From a bacterium (GTDB lineage Bacteria; T1Sed10-126), in the NCBI GenBank assembly GCA_003554945.1, contig PWHN01000102.1, forward strand, positions 22,935 to 86,934: a stretch of DNA of 64,000 nt. Reading direction: 5' to 3'. Below are positions 44,342 to 53,431 of the stretch, in pieces. Each line of letters begins with the position of its first letter. Position 1 is the first letter of the stretch. Position numbers and translations under genes: made by a program. The notes under the pieces are model-generated. The model ran no database searches, was not told where the DNA came from, and worked only from the letters and a program-made list of their open reading frames with translations.

Positions 44342-45364
44342 CTACGGTGCAGGTTGCGGTTCGATAGGTTGCTGTTCGGGCATCATCGGCTGGGCTTCGT
44401 CTTCTTCGACTTCGTCCGGAAAGTTTCGCTCAATTTCAGCTTCTTCAACCAGTTGCATCACGTGCTGCTGGACTTGCTGTTGTTCCTGCTCCATTTCAAG
44501 CTGTGCCTCAATATCTGCGCGGACGTCTTCAAAACTTGCATCCCCTTCCTCTTGATGGTCCAGCTTTTCGATCACGTGGAAGCCAAAATCTGATTGCACG
44601 GGCTCAGAGAATTCTCCCACTGCAAGGTCAAAAGCAGCTTCCGAAAATTCGGGGACCATTTCCTCCCGGCTGAAAAAACCAAGTTCACCGCAGTCGTCAG
44701 CGGTCGGACCATCCGAGTATTCGGCCGCCAGCTCACAGAAGTCTGCGCCGTCTTCAAGTTGAGTTCGAAGCTCTTCGCCAAGTTCCCGAGCCTCGGCTTC
44801 GCCTCTTTCTTCGACGTCAAGAAGTATGTGGCGAGCCTCAACCTGCTCAGGTTCGGTAAACTGGTGTTGGTTTTGTTCGTAAAACTCCCGCTTCTCTGCC
44901 TCGGAAATATCAATATCATCTATTTCCTCATCAATATATGTTTCAATGAGGATATTATCTTTGAGTTGCTCGCGAACCTCTTCTTCGCTCATTCCGTGTT
45001 GTTCAGCAATCATTTCCAGGTCTGCCGCTCCCGGTTGTTGGGCCAAAAATTCTTCGATGTCTTCGTCGGTTACTTCTATGCCGCTCTGTTTAGCGTCGTC
45101 GACCAGGGCCAGCTCCTGGACCAGTTGCTCCTGCAGTTCTTGGCGCATCTGTTGTTCCATTACATCTCGCTGTTCTTCGGGGACCTGTTGCATCTGCATC
45201 TCCATCTGCTGCATCTGCATCTCCATTATTTGTTCGTATTCATCTTCGGTAAGTTCTTCGTCATTTACTCTCAGGACTACGTTGGCTGTCGCCGGAGAGT
45301 ATATAGCTCCTACCGCGAATGTAATAATGAGAATCAGTAAACTAATTTCTTTGAACTTAAACAT
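44342..45364 (-). CDS. Parvulin-type peptidyl-prolyl cis-trans isomerase (SurA/PrsA-like)
   Basis: This 340-residue exported foldase has a signal peptide (about residues 1-28, ending TATA|N), a SurA-like N-terminal chaperone part with a Gln/Met/Glu-rich repeat (MEMQMQQ twice, about 45-60), a parvulin domain (EARHILLD through DFGFHVIEKL, about 165-265), and an acidic Pro/Gln-rich tail. GGAGG 9 bases before ATG 45364 decides the start; six earlier codons are open without a site. It would help fold exported or outer-membrane proteins. Confidence 0.87.
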   Translation of the reverse strand: MFKFKEISLLILIITFAVGAIYSPATANVVLRVNDEELTEDEYEQIMEMQMQQMEMQMQQVPEEQRDVMEQQMRQELQEQLVQELALVDDAKQSGIEVTDEDIEEFLAQQPGAADLEMIAEQHGMSEEEVREQLKDNILIETYIDEEIDDIDISEAEKREFYEQNQHQFTEPEQVEARHILLDVEERGEAEARELGEELRTQLEDGADFCELAAEYSDGPTADDCGELGFFSREEMVPEFSEAAFDLAVGEFSEPVQSDFGFHVIEKLDHQEEGDASFEDVRADIEAQLEMEQEQQQVQQHVMQLVEEAEIERNFPDEVEEDEAQPMMPEQQPIEPQPAP

Positions 45365-45707
45365 AATAAAACGCCTCCGCATATAGTGTGATAGAATTAA
45401 CTTCTAAACAATTAATTTTCAAAACTATTCACCTTATCTTCCCCCCCTTGACGGGGGAAACACAAAGGGGGGTGAAAAATGTTTTTTTAAGACCGTCTCC
45501 CCTTCACCCTAACCCTCGCCCTCCGAGGGAGAGGGGATAGACGAGTAATTATTAATTTTCAAAGACTGCTATTAATTCTATAATACGCATGGGTACTTTT
45601 AAACGGATAACACCGGCTTCCCCCCCGGATTAATTTTCGTCACAGTCATCTTGTTCCGGGGGTTTTTAGACCGGTTTCCGTTTATGAATAATAGGAGGTC
45701 GTTTAAA
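45365..45707. other. Divergent intergenic region with repeats
   Basis: The gap between the PPIase and anti-sigma genes holds a C-rich/G-rich hairpin repeat (45441-45478) and a family B repeat (45494-45550). No gene is seen, and no clear promoter could be assigned by eye. Confidence 0.55.
45441..45550. repeat. Adjacent family C and family B repeats
   Basis: CCCCCCTTGACGGGGGAAA...AAAGGGGGG is followed by CCCCTTCACCCTAACCCTCG...GAGGGAGAGGGGATAGACGAGTAATT. The right end resembles the ATAGATGAGTAGTT terminus of the copy at 17547-17617. Confidence 0.6.
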
Positions 45708-46220
45708 ATGAATTGTAGACAAGCTCGTGAAATAATGTTCAGCTATCTGGACGGGGAATTGAATCAGGAAAAGATTGCACGTTTGCAGGATCATCTTGAT
45801 CAATGTTCAGACTGTTCCGAGCTTTTTGAGACCCGTAAGCGGCTAATTAAGTTTTTGGACAAACTTCCAGTGCCGTCGCTCCGCTCGGATTTTGAGAAAG
45901 AGACAGTAGCCCGCGTGCGTCAGCGCATCCACCGCTGGCATCGTAGTTTTCGACGTGCCGCAGCTGCCGTAATTATCTTTGGCCTGGCTGTTGGAGCTGC
46001 TGTGGGGCTGGTCATGAGCCCGGAACAGCCGTCACCCGGGCAAAGCCTCTATGAAAATTCAATAACCAGTACCTTTTCTGTTTCGCCAACCGGCTCAATG
46101 GCTGAAACCCAGCTACTGGAGGGTTACCATAGTGATGAGCTGGTCGTCGAAAACGGTGTCGCCGAACAGAACCAGGTGCCCGCGGACGATCAACCGGCAG
46201 CTCAGCAAAATAATCAATAG
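45708..46220 (+). CDS. Putative anti-sigma factor with zf-HC2 domain
   Basis: This 170-residue protein has an N-terminal zinc-binding anti-sigma domain with Cys3, His29, Cys33 and Cys36 (HLDQCSDC), a single membrane helix (about 86-105) and a polar Gln/Asn-rich outer tail. Proteins of this type hold an ECF sigma factor at the membrane. No sigma factor gene is next to it, which is unusual. ATG 45708 with GGAGG upstream is preferred over the earlier in-frame codon at 45651. The next gene, a secreted acidic protein, follows after 38 bases on the same strand. Confidence 0.75.
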   Translation: MNCRQAREIMFSYLDGELNQEKIARLQDHLDQCSDCSELFETRKRLIKFLDKLPVPSLRSDFEKETVARVRQRIHRWHRSFRRAAAAVIIFGLAVGAAVGLVMSPEQPSPGQSLYENSITSTFSVSPTGSMAETQLLEGYHSDELVVENGVAEQNQVPADDQPAAQQNNQ

Positions 46221-46258
46221 ACCCTTTTAAATCATAATTTTTTTGGAGGTGTTGTGCA

Positions 46259-46759
46259 GTGAAGTTACGTTATTTAATTGTTTTAGTAGTTAGCTCTGTG
46301 TTGGCTTTCGGCGTGTTGATTTCTGCTGGTGGGCCTGTATCCGAGGTTATCGCCTGGGATGAGGAACCGGTCCCAATTGAGGAAGAACCAGTAGAGGACC
46401 CCGCTCTAGAGGAAGAACCGGTTGAGGAACCGGAAGATCCGGTTGTCGACGAATATGCCGAGCAACTTGAGGCGATTGAAGAAAAAATGACTGCTCTTGA
46501 CGAGGCCGAGGATACGGATGAAAAAGTCGACTCTCTGTCGGAGCTGGTGCTTGAACTCGCCGAGCAACGAGTTCAGGAGCTTGAAGAACAAAAACAGGAG
46601 CTTGAAGCTCCCGCCCACTACGAACCGGCCCCTGAACCGGATCCCGAGTTTGATGATCCTGCGCTCGAGGAAGATCCCGAGACTGACTGGGAAACGGACG
46701 ACGATTGGGATGATGACTGGGATGACGATTGGGACGATGACTGGGAAGAGGACTGGTAA
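46259..46759 (+). CDS. Secreted highly acidic protein with Asp/Trp repeat tail
   Basis: This 166-residue protein is not recognised. A signal peptide (about residues 1-31) precedes a Glu/Pro/Val-rich region (33-63). A helical, probably coiled-coil part spans about 66-116 (LEAIEEKMTALDEAE...ELEEQKQELE). The tail, about 138-166, is built on DDDW units repeated four times and ends EEDW. It has almost no basic residues in the mature part. GTG 46259 follows GGAGG. A strong terminator lies 70 bases downstream. It is likely an extracytoplasmic, cation-binding protein, but that is inference from composition. Confidence 0.65.
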   Translation: MKLRYLIVLVVSSVLAFGVLISAGGPVSEVIAWDEEPVPIEEEPVEDPALEEEPVEEPEDPVVDEYAEQLEAIEEKMTALDEAEDTDEKVDSLSELVLELAEQRVQELEEQKQELEAPAHYEPAPEPDPEFDDPALEEDPETDWETDDDWDDDWDDDWDDDWEEDW

Positions 46760-46827
46760 AAACCAGTTTGAATAGAAATTGTCCAGTTACTAACCTAAAT
46801 CTATTGTAAATGTGGCCATGAGCTCCC

Positions 46828-46868
46828 GGTGCGGGGAGGACCCATCCCCTCCCCGCACCATTTTTTTT
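46828..46868 (+). terminator. Rho-independent terminator
   Basis: GGTGCGGGGAGG (46828-46839) pairs perfectly with CCTCCCCGCACC (46848-46859) around an 8-base loop, followed by A and eight Ts. Confidence 0.88.
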
Positions 46869-46909
46869 CTTATGATTACCACTGCTATCCCAGATTGCCT
46901 CTGACGGTC

Positions 46910-46998
46910 GTCATTGTGGACTTGCTGCGGACTTGCACCACAATCCATCTTGAACTTGATCTTGACGTCATTGTGGACTCCGGTCCGCAATCCATCTT
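46910..46998. repeat. Family A repeat, two tandem partial copies
   Basis: GTCATTGTGGACTTGC...CACAATCCATCTTGA is followed by GTCATTGTGGACTCCG...CCGCAATCCATCTTT. It is non-coding DNA between two gene ends. Confidence 0.6.
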
Positions 46999-47115
46999 TA
47001 CGGTCTTCCTTGGTTTCCCGCACTTGACTTTTCGCAATCACAGATTTCCCGCACTTCCGCTCTTACCGATTACCGAACTATACTGATTACCGATTACGGT
47101 TTTAGGTAGGTGTAC

Positions 47116-47526
47116 CTACTTATTAGTTCCGCCTAATTTGTCCTTGATTGACGTGACCTTTTTATCCGCTTCTTTTCCTCCCGTGTTGATAGTACAGCTT
47201 CCCTCGAGCACAACACCCTTTTCAATTTGTAAAACAGGCGCCGTCAGATCGCCAAATATTTCACCGGTGTTTCTTATCTCAATTTTGTCGTGAGCGACAA
47301 TATTGCCCTCCACCCTTCCACCGATGATAGCACGTTCAGTGATGATGTCGGCATTTATGTCAGCCTCCGGTCCTATTATAAGGGTCTGTCGGCAGTCAAT
47401 TGTGCCTCTAAACTCACCTTCTATTCTTACTGAATCTTCTGAGTCGAAGTTTCCCTTAAAACTGGTTTCCGGGCCAATGATAGTCTCTACTGATTCATCA
47501 CTTTCAAATTCAATTCCTAACATCAT
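47116..47526 (-). CDS. Bactofilin family cytoskeletal protein
   Basis: This protein of about 136 residues has a central right-handed beta-helix of the bactofilin (DUF583) type, with GEFRGTIDCRQTLIIGPEAD and GRVEGNIVAHDKIEI, and a short charged tail. Bactofilins polymerise without nucleotide and position cell-wall enzymes. GGAGG lies 3 bases before ATG 47526 and 6 before ATG 47523; either may be used. It starts 7 bases after the M23 peptidase gene, the usual pairing. Confidence 0.88.
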   Translation of the reverse strand: MMLGIEFESDESVETIIGPETSFKGNFDSEDSVRIEGEFRGTIDCRQTLIIGPEADINADIITERAIIGGRVEGNIVAHDKIEIRNTGEIFGDLTAPVLQIEKGVVLEGSCTINTGGKEADKKVTSIKDKLGGTNK

Positions 47527-47533
47527 AAACCTC

Positions 47534-48424
47534 CTAAAAATCTCGTTTGTTTTCAACCATGTAAGGCTCGGGATCGAGTGTTTCGTCGTTCACTCTTATT
47601 TCGTAATGCAGGTGGCTTCCCGTCGCTCTACCTGTGCGACCGACGTAGCCTATTAAATCGCCTTTTTTAACCTCTTCCCCGGCAGTTACGTGACGTTTTT
47701 GCAGGTGAGCGTATAATGTTTCATAACCAAACTCATGATCAATCATAACTGTTTCACCGTAACCGGTACGTCGGCCGGAAAATGAAACTTCGCCGTTAGC
47801 CGTCGCCCAGACGGGAGTTCCCGAATAAGCGGCGATGTCTACTCCATCGTGAAATGAGCGCCCGCGTCCCCCCATCGGGTCCTGGCGGTAACCGTAACCC
47901 GAGGATATCCAGCCCTGGGTCGGCCACATCATTGGTGTGTTCTGGATTATGTAGGAGCGGTTTTTTACAAATTCTTCTATTTCCTTCAATTGTTCGGACT
48001 GTTCGCTCGCCTCTTGAATGTGTGAACTGAGTTGTTTTATTTCTGATGAATCTTCGCTGTCAAACTTACTTATCTCTTCCTGTAGAAAATCCAGTCCCGT
48101 GAGCTTGGCCAGGCTCTGCTGTCGCTGATCAATTTGCTCTATATTTTTTTGCAGCGCCTCTATATATCTCTGCTGTCTTTGCATTTCATCGTTTTTTTCC
48201 TCCAGGCGGACCAGCTTCTCTTCGTATTCGCTGAATTGACGGCTTACCCGGTAAGGATTGCTTAAAACACCGATGCTGGCTAAAAATATTGTAATTCCTC
48301 CGGCAATTAAGAGAAAAGCCAAAATGGACACAGCGGTGAGCCACTTGAAGGAAATGGAAAAGGTTTTCTGGCTGCTCGAGTGCGGGACAAAAATAAACGT
48401 AAACTTTTCTTTCCAGGTGGGCAT
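47534..48424 (-). CDS. M23 family metallopeptidase (LytM-like) with N-terminal membrane helix and coiled coil
   Basis: This 296-residue protein has one transmembrane helix (about residues 20-45), a coiled coil (about 55-135, EEKLVRLEEKNDEMQRQQRY) and a C-terminal peptidoglycan endopeptidase domain. The zinc ligands are in FHDGVDIA and HLHYEIR. ATG 48424 is chosen; an in-frame GTG at 48433 is nearer to GGGAG and is possible. With the adjacent bactofilin it probably shapes the cell wall at the cell surface. Confidence 0.87.
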   Translation of the reverse strand: MPTWKEKFTFIFVPHSSSQKTFSISFKWLTAVSILAFLLIAGGITIFLASIGVLSNPYRVSRQFSEYEEKLVRLEEKNDEMQRQQRYIEALQKNIEQIDQRQQSLAKLTGLDFLQEEISKFDSEDSSEIKQLSSHIQEASEQSEQLKEIEEFVKNRSYIIQNTPMMWPTQGWISSGYGYRQDPMGGRGRSFHDGVDIAAYSGTPVWATANGEVSFSGRRTGYGETVMIDHEFGYETLYAHLQKRHVTAGEEVKKGDLIGYVGRTGRATGSHLHYEIRVNDETLDPEPYMVENKRDF

Positions 48425-48433
48425 AAGTATCAC

Positions 48434-49048
48434 CTGACTCCCTACCAGATTATTTTACAGTGGTGCATTTTTGTAACTTAGTTAATATAGCATTACTGGC
48501 AGCTTAAAACAAGCCTTATGCCCACTCACAGTGATATTTGAGTTTATCTTCGTCATAAGTATAATACTTGCCGGGGAGCTTGTCAAATATTTAAAAAAGT
48601 AATAAGCTATCACCCTGAGCATTTCGTTATCACGTAAAATTGTTTTACCACTGCTCAAGCTGCATATTTTCTCCCCCCGCCGGAATCCATCTTCCCGTTC
48701 CCCCTTGACGGGAGGAAAGACAAAGGGGGGGATAGATTGCAAGTCAAGGTCAGCCCTTGAACTTGACGTCATTCCGGCCTGTGACCCGCAATCCATCTTG
48801 ACCTTGACCTTGATTTACGGTTTAGCGTCTCATCGCCCTTGCTCTTGACTGATTCCTCTCGCCTCCGAGGGAGAGGACACAGGTGAGGGGAAACTCGCGT
48901 TTGACCTTGATTTACGGTCTTGCGCCCCATCGCCCTTTCGCCCCACCGCCCCATCGGGCTTTCCAGGGGCTCGGGCGAAAAGAATGGTCTTTATAGAAAA
49001 TCTCAATAATCCGTGCTCCACGTATAACGAAAGTCCAAGTGATCCCTC
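48434..49048. other. Intergenic region with dispersed repeats, no gene seen
   Basis: It contains family A/C repeat pieces at 48679-48800 and a family B-like hairpin at 48854-48880 (CCTCTCGCCTCCGAGGGAGAGG). It separates the divergent M23 and recD2 genes, so promoters for both should lie here, but none could be assigned by eye. Confidence 0.55.
48679..48800. repeat. Composite family A/C repeat
   Basis: CCGGAATCCATC, then the hairpin CCCCCTTGACGGGAGGAAAG...AAAGGGGGG, then GTCATTCCGGCC...CCGCAATCCATCTTG. The order of modules differs from the copy at 1949-2059. Confidence 0.6.
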
Positions 49049-51220
49049 ATGACTGCTGATGTTCGGCTTGTTGGTCGCGTAAAAAAGGTAATATACGAGG
49101 CCCCTGACAGCGCTTTTAAGATAATCAGCGTAAAACGTCAGCGCGACGATAGCGAGATAACCGTGGCCGGTGAACTTCCCGAAGTCGCGCCCGGCGCGGA
49201 GTTGGAATTAGAGGGCCACTGGCAGAAACATGAAAAATTTGGTTACCAGTTGCGCGCCACCTCGGCCGTCGTCTCCCGACCGGAGACCACCGAGGGACTG
49301 CAAAGATACCTGGCCTCGGACCTATTGACCGGCGTTGGCCCGAAGACAGCCGAGAAAATTGTCGAAAAATTTGGCAAGAAAACGATCCAAGTAATGGACG
49401 AGGAAATCGAGAAATTAAAACAGATTCCCGGTATTGGCGAGTCAAAACTGGAGCAGATCAAGGAGGACTGGGAGGAGCAGAGGCATGACCGGGAGACGAT
49501 GCTCTTCCTTAAGAAACACGGCATCTCAACCGCTAAGGCCTTAAAAATTAACGAGGTATATGGACGTGACTCGCGCCGTATTCTTGAGGAAAACCCCTAC
49601 CGTCTCTGCCGCGAGGTAGAGGGTTTTGGATTCAAGACAGCCGACCGGGTGGCCCGCAAGCTGGGGCTTGAAGAAGACGCCGCCCCCCGGCTCGAAGCAG
49701 CGCTTGAGGAAGCCCTGCGCCAGGCTTCCGAAGAGGGGCACGTCTACCTCGAGCGCCAGGCACTTGTCGAGGCGGCCGGCGAAATGTTGACCGCCCAGCC
49801 CGCCGCCATCGAGGCGGCTCTTGAGCGCATGGTCGACAAGAACTGGCTCGTCTGCGAGTCCAAGGCTGAGACGGAGTTTTTCTACCTTCCCTACCTGCAC
49901 CAAGCGGAAGAACGTCTCGCCCGTAATTTAAAAGAATTGCTTGCTGTTGACCTGGATAATCGTCCCTTACCGGCAGCGGAGGAACTGGAGCGCCTGCTTG
50001 AGTCGCTTCAGGAGCGGCGTGATTTCCACTATAACCGCTGTCAGCGCCGGGCGATCAAAGATGTGCTCCGGGAGCCCCTGCTTGTTCTCACCGGCGGTCC
50101 GGGGACCGGTAAGACGACCTCCGTCATCGGTATGCTTGACCTGCTCGACGAGCTTGATTTCGAGGTTGAGCTGGCCGCGCCAACCGGCCGCGCCGCCCAG
50201 CGGCTCGCCGAAGCTACTGGTCACTCCGCTTCCACTATTCACCGCTTGCTCGATTATAAACCACCGGCTGAGTTTGGTCGTGATGAAAACAATCCGCTGG
50301 AGACCGACGTGCTTATCGTCGATGAGCTTAGTATGGTTGACCTGCAGCTTATGGACCGGCTGCTGCGGGCGCTGGAGCCGGGCACCCGGCTGGTAATGGT
50401 TGGCGACGCCGACCAGCTTCCTCCCGTCGGTCCGGGCAACGTGCTTGCCGACCTGATAGCGTCGCCGGAAATACCCACGGTTGAACTCGAAGAGATCTAC
50501 CGTCAGCCCCGCCGGAGTCTGATCGTTCTCAACGCCCACCGCGTTAACAGAGGCGAGATGCCCCGGCTGCAGAACGACCCCGATGGTGATTTTTTCTTTC
50601 TTGAACGTTCCGACCCCGTCCAGGCCCGCCAGACAGTGGTCGATCTTGTTGCCCGCCGTCTCCCCGATCACTACGGGTTTAATCCTTTTGAAGATTTGCA
50701 GGTAGTCGCGCCGCTCTACCGGGGCGAGTGCGGTGTCGATCGGCTGAACGCCGAGTTGCAGGCTGAGCTTAATCCCGGCTCCAGTGCTGATTTTACCGGC
50801 CAGCCCGGCCTGCGCGAGGGCGACCGGGTGATGCAGCTTCAGAACAACTACGACAAGTTTGTCTTCAACGGTGATGTCGGCCGGGTGGTCAAGGTTAGCG
50901 ATAAACATAAAGAAGTTGGGGTTAGTTTTGGTGAGGACAAGCGTTTCAGTTACAGCGTTGATGAGCTTGATGAACTTACTCTGGCTTACGCCGTCACCAT
51001 CCACAAGAGCCAGGGCGGCGAGTTTCCCGGTGTTATTATCCCTCTGCTCACCCAGCACTACGTAATGCTGGAAAGAAACTTACTTTACACAGCGCTCACG
51101 CGCGCCAGCGAGGTGGCCGTTCTGGTGGGCTCAAAGAAAGCTCTGGGCATGGCGGTCAACCGTAAAAAAGCCCGCCACCGCAACAGCAACCTGAAACAGA
51201 AGCTGAACACAACAGCCTGA
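49049..51220 (+). CDS. recD2: RecD2-type ATP-dependent DNA helicase
   Basis: This 723-residue superfamily 1B helicase has the RecD2 N-terminal OB-like domain and helix-hairpin-helix motifs (GVGPKTAEKIVEKFG, QIPGIGESKLEQI), Walker A GGPGTGKTT, Walker B LIVDELSMVD, VGDADQLPPVGPGNVL and the late AVTIHKSQGGEFPGV. RecD2 occurs in bacteria independent of RecBC and acts in replication-fork repair. It starts at ATG 49049 and is transcribed alone. Confidence 0.92.
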   Translation: MTADVRLVGRVKKVIYEAPDSAFKIISVKRQRDDSEITVAGELPEVAPGAELELEGHWQKHEKFGYQLRATSAVVSRPETTEGLQRYLASDLLTGVGPKTAEKIVEKFGKKTIQVMDEEIEKLKQIPGIGESKLEQIKEDWEEQRHDRETMLFLKKHGISTAKALKINEVYGRDSRRILEENPYRLCREVEGFGFKTADRVARKLGLEEDAAPRLEAALEEALRQASEEGHVYLERQALVEAAGEMLTAQPAAIEAALERMVDKNWLVCESKAETEFFYLPYLHQAEERLARNLKELLAVDLDNRPLPAAEELERLLESLQERRDFHYNRCQRRAIKDVLREPLLVLTGGPGTGKTTSVIGMLDLLDELDFEVELAAPTGRAAQRLAEATGHSASTIHRLLDYKPPAEFGRDENNPLETDVLIVDELSMVDLQLMDRLLRALEPGTRLVMVGDADQLPPVGPGNVLADLIASPEIPTVELEEIYRQPRRSLIVLNAHRVNRGEMPRLQNDPDGDFFFLERSDPVQARQTVVDLVARRLPDHYGFNPFEDLQVVAPLYRGECGVDRLNAELQAELNPGSSADFTGQPGLREGDRVMQLQNNYDKFVFNGDVGRVVKVSDKHKEVGVSFGEDKRFSYSVDELDELTLAYAVTIHKSQGGEFPGVIIPLLTQHYVMLERNLLYTALTRASEVAVLVGSKKALGMAVNRKKARHRNSNLKQKLNTTA

Positions 51221-51328
51221 TCTAAAATCCGAACTTAATCCGATCTAATCTGTTTCTATTCCATAACTTGATTTTAAACTTGAAACTTCAAACTTCTTCC
51301 CTGTGTCCCAAAGATTTTGAACGGCGTG

Positions 51329-51493
51329 TTAAATGCTTTCTATCTGAAAGACGGCCAGACCACCGGCAAAGCGTCCCAGCATATTTGATGCGTCCGGTGG
51401 AATTAATGGCGGTAAAATGATATCCTTAGCCTGTTTCAAAAGCAGGATCTCGGTTAACTCGAATAGTGCAAGTTTAACGTCCTTGGTTTCCAG
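51329..51493 (-). pseudogene. Possible gene remnant or unannotated small ORF
   Basis: After an in-frame TAA, codons from CTG 51493 to a stop at 51329-51331 read like ordinary protein: KDVKLALFELTEILLLKQ, then AKDIILPPLIPPDASNML, ending GGLAVFQIESI. No ATG, GTG or TTG with a ribosome site opens it, so it may be the 3' end of a decayed gene. I do not recognise the family. Confidence 0.3.
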
Positions 51494-51510
51494 TTAGTAG
51501 TTTTTAGTTT

Positions 51511-51559
51511 TAGCCCGAATTATGCATGAAACTTTCAATTTCATGCATAATTCGTCCCT
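51511..51559. repeat. Family D palindrome
   Basis: GAATTATGCATGAAA (51517-51531) and TTTCATGCATAATTC (51539-51553) are perfect 15-base arms with a 7-base loop, preceded by TAGCCC. Confidence 0.7.
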
Positions 51560-51679
51560 ACGGGACAGCCGGCAAGCTTGAATCTACAAATAAATAGAAT
51601 TTTAATATCAACCTCAAGTTTACAGAGTGTTTTAAGATAACAGCTTACCTCAGCTTGACAGCTGGGTTAACCGCGCCCC

Positions 51680-51772
51680 GGAGCACTCAACGCTTTGAGT
51701 GCTCGGTGCGCCCCTGCGGGCGAATTATTCACGTCAGTGGTGCTGTCGTGAATAATTCGGGTTAGGTTTTAA
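51680..51772. repeat. Family D compound palindrome
   Basis: Two hairpins lie in tandem: GAGCACTCAA/TTGAGTGCTC near 51681-51703 and CGAATTATTCACG (51721-51733)/CGTGAATAATTCG (51747-51759), followed by GGGTTAGG. Confidence 0.65.
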
Positions 51773-51875
51773 CCCGCAACAAGGTTTACTGTTTTTGGGG
51801 TTTGGTTTTAACTTGGAACTGGAAACTGGTAACTGAAAACTAACTTCTACGATTATATTAAACAGGAGGCAAATT

Positions 51876-53165
51876 ATGCCAGCAAAAAAGAGTGGCTTGG
51901 AATTTTCGCTTCAGTGGCCCGGGGATCAGGAAATATCGTCCGAGATAATGAAGCAGGTGCAGAGCAACTATGAAAATTTACTAGCCAGTCAAGTGCCCGG
52001 TAATGATTACTTGGGCTGGCTCGACTGGCCGCTGGAGGTGGAGTCGCAGCTTCTGGAGCGAATTGAGGGCCGGGCAAAAAAAATCAGGGAAGAAGCTGAA
52101 CTGTACGTTTCAACCGGTATAGGTGGTTCTTACCTTGGCGCTCGCGCCGTGATTGAGGCTCTGCGCCCATACGGTGAATTGAAAGATAATAAGCCCGAAA
52201 TAGTCTGGGCGGGCCAGAACATCTCTGGCACTTACCACGCTGCGCTGCTGGAGTCTATGGAGCAAAAAGATACCCATATCAATGTAATTTCCAAGTCGGG
52301 AACGACGACAGAGACGGCGCTTGCTTTTCGACTGTTGCGTCAGGCTCTTGAGGACAAATATGGTTCCCGCGAGGCCAGCCGGCGGATAACTGTCACCACC
52401 TCGCAGGACAGCGGCGCCCTGGCCTCAGCGGCGGCCGAGAAGGGTTACGAAAAATTTGTTATTCCTGAGGATGTAGGCGGCCGCTTTTCCGTCTTCACTC
52501 CGGTCGGCCTGCTGCCCATCGCGGTGGCCGGGATAGATATCCGTGATTTCCTGGCGGGCGCGGCGGAACTGGCTGAAAAATACCGTAAAGATTTTGAAGC
52601 CGCCCGCCTGCCGGTCCGTTATGCCGCGGCCCGCAACCAATTTTACAGTGATGGTGGCCGAGTAGAGCTGTTCGCCAGTTTTTTTCCGGAGTTCAGCCGC
52701 GTCGGTGCCTGGTGGCAGCAGCTTTTTGGCGAAAGTGAGGGCAAAGAGGGCAAGGGGCTTTATCCGGCGACGGTTGATTTTACCACCGATCTACACTCGC
52801 TCGGCCAATACATCCAGGACGGGCCGCGTCATCTGCTGGAGACACTGCTTAGCGTAAAAGAGCCCAAACAACCGCTGCAGGTGCCGGCGACGGGAGAAGA
52901 TGAGGACGGCCTTGAGACGCTGGCCGGCCGCTCCTTCGCTGATATAAATCGGCAGGCTGAAGCCGGCACCCGCGCCGCTCACCTTGAGGGGGGTGTGTCC
53001 GTAATTGATATCAAACTGCAGAAGCTGGATCCTCATAACTTGGGCGCCCTGCTCTACTTTTTTATGTTCTCCTGCGCGCTGAGTGCGCTAACTTTAGGCG
53101 TGAATCCTTTTGACCAGCCCGGCGTTGAAGCCTATAAGAAAAATATGAACAACCGCTTGTTTTAA
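51876..53165 (+). CDS. pgi: Glucose-6-phosphate isomerase
   Basis: This 429-residue short bacterial PGI interconverts glucose-6-phosphate and fructose-6-phosphate. SIS-domain motifs are clear: STGIGGSYLGARA, VISKSGTTTETALAFR, DVGGRFSVFTPVGLLP, and the late LEGGVSVIDI. AGGAGG precedes ATG 51876. It is a single gene flanked by repeat-rich spacers. Confidence 0.95.
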   Translation: MPAKKSGLEFSLQWPGDQEISSEIMKQVQSNYENLLASQVPGNDYLGWLDWPLEVESQLLERIEGRAKKIREEAELYVSTGIGGSYLGARAVIEALRPYGELKDNKPEIVWAGQNISGTYHAALLESMEQKDTHINVISKSGTTTETALAFRLLRQALEDKYGSREASRRITVTTSQDSGALASAAAEKGYEKFVIPEDVGGRFSVFTPVGLLPIAVAGIDIRDFLAGAAELAEKYRKDFEAARLPVRYAAARNQFYSDGGRVELFASFFPEFSRVGAWWQQLFGESEGKEGKGLYPATVDFTTDLHSLGQYIQDGPRHLLETLLSVKEPKQPLQVPATGEDEDGLETLAGRSFADINRQAEAGTRAAHLEGGVSVIDIKLQKLDPHNLGALLYFFMFSCALSALTLGVNPFDQPGVEAYKKNMNNRLF

Positions 53166-53202
53166 TCTGCTTATTTTTTAAGTGGTACTCGTTTAGCGCC
53201 CC

Positions 53203-53312
53203 CATCTTTTCTCCCCCAGTGGGGGAGAAAATACAAAAGAGGGGGGTTAATTAATCCAGTTTACCACCTCTCCCTAACCCTCTCCCCCAGTGGGGAGAGG
53301 GGATTAAGGGAG
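53203..53312. repeat. Adjacent family C and family B repeats after pgi
   Basis: TCTCCCCCAGTGGGGGAGA with a following AAGAGGGGGG, then CCTCTCCCTAACCCTCTCCC...GTGGGGAGAGGGG. These hairpins lie 40 to 150 bases after pgi and may stop transcription. Confidence 0.6.
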
Positions 53313-53431
53313 GCGCTAAACAGTTACCAATTGCTTTTACTGCTTCGTTAGTTTAACACCAAAGTGAAAACTTTAATCAAAAACAGACAGCAACACTGAC
53401 AATTAACTCAATTACAATCGGAGGTAATGGT

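Larger units (their letters stand above)
51221..51875. other. Intergenic region with palindromic repeats and a possible gene remnant
   Basis: Palindromes of family D are at 51511-51559 and 51680-51772. A minus-strand open stretch of 54 codons (51329-51493) looks protein-like but has no good start. AGGAGG before pgi is at the right edge. Confidence 0.55.

Noticed and set aside
48482-48954. Minus-strand ORFs between the M23 gene and recD2
   Set aside because: They are translations of family A, B and C repeats (Pro/Arg/Glu-rich) with no conserved pattern.
49967-51058. Minus-strand ORF of 363 codons opposite recD2
   Set aside because: Antisense to conserved helicase motifs; its composition is that of a shadow frame.
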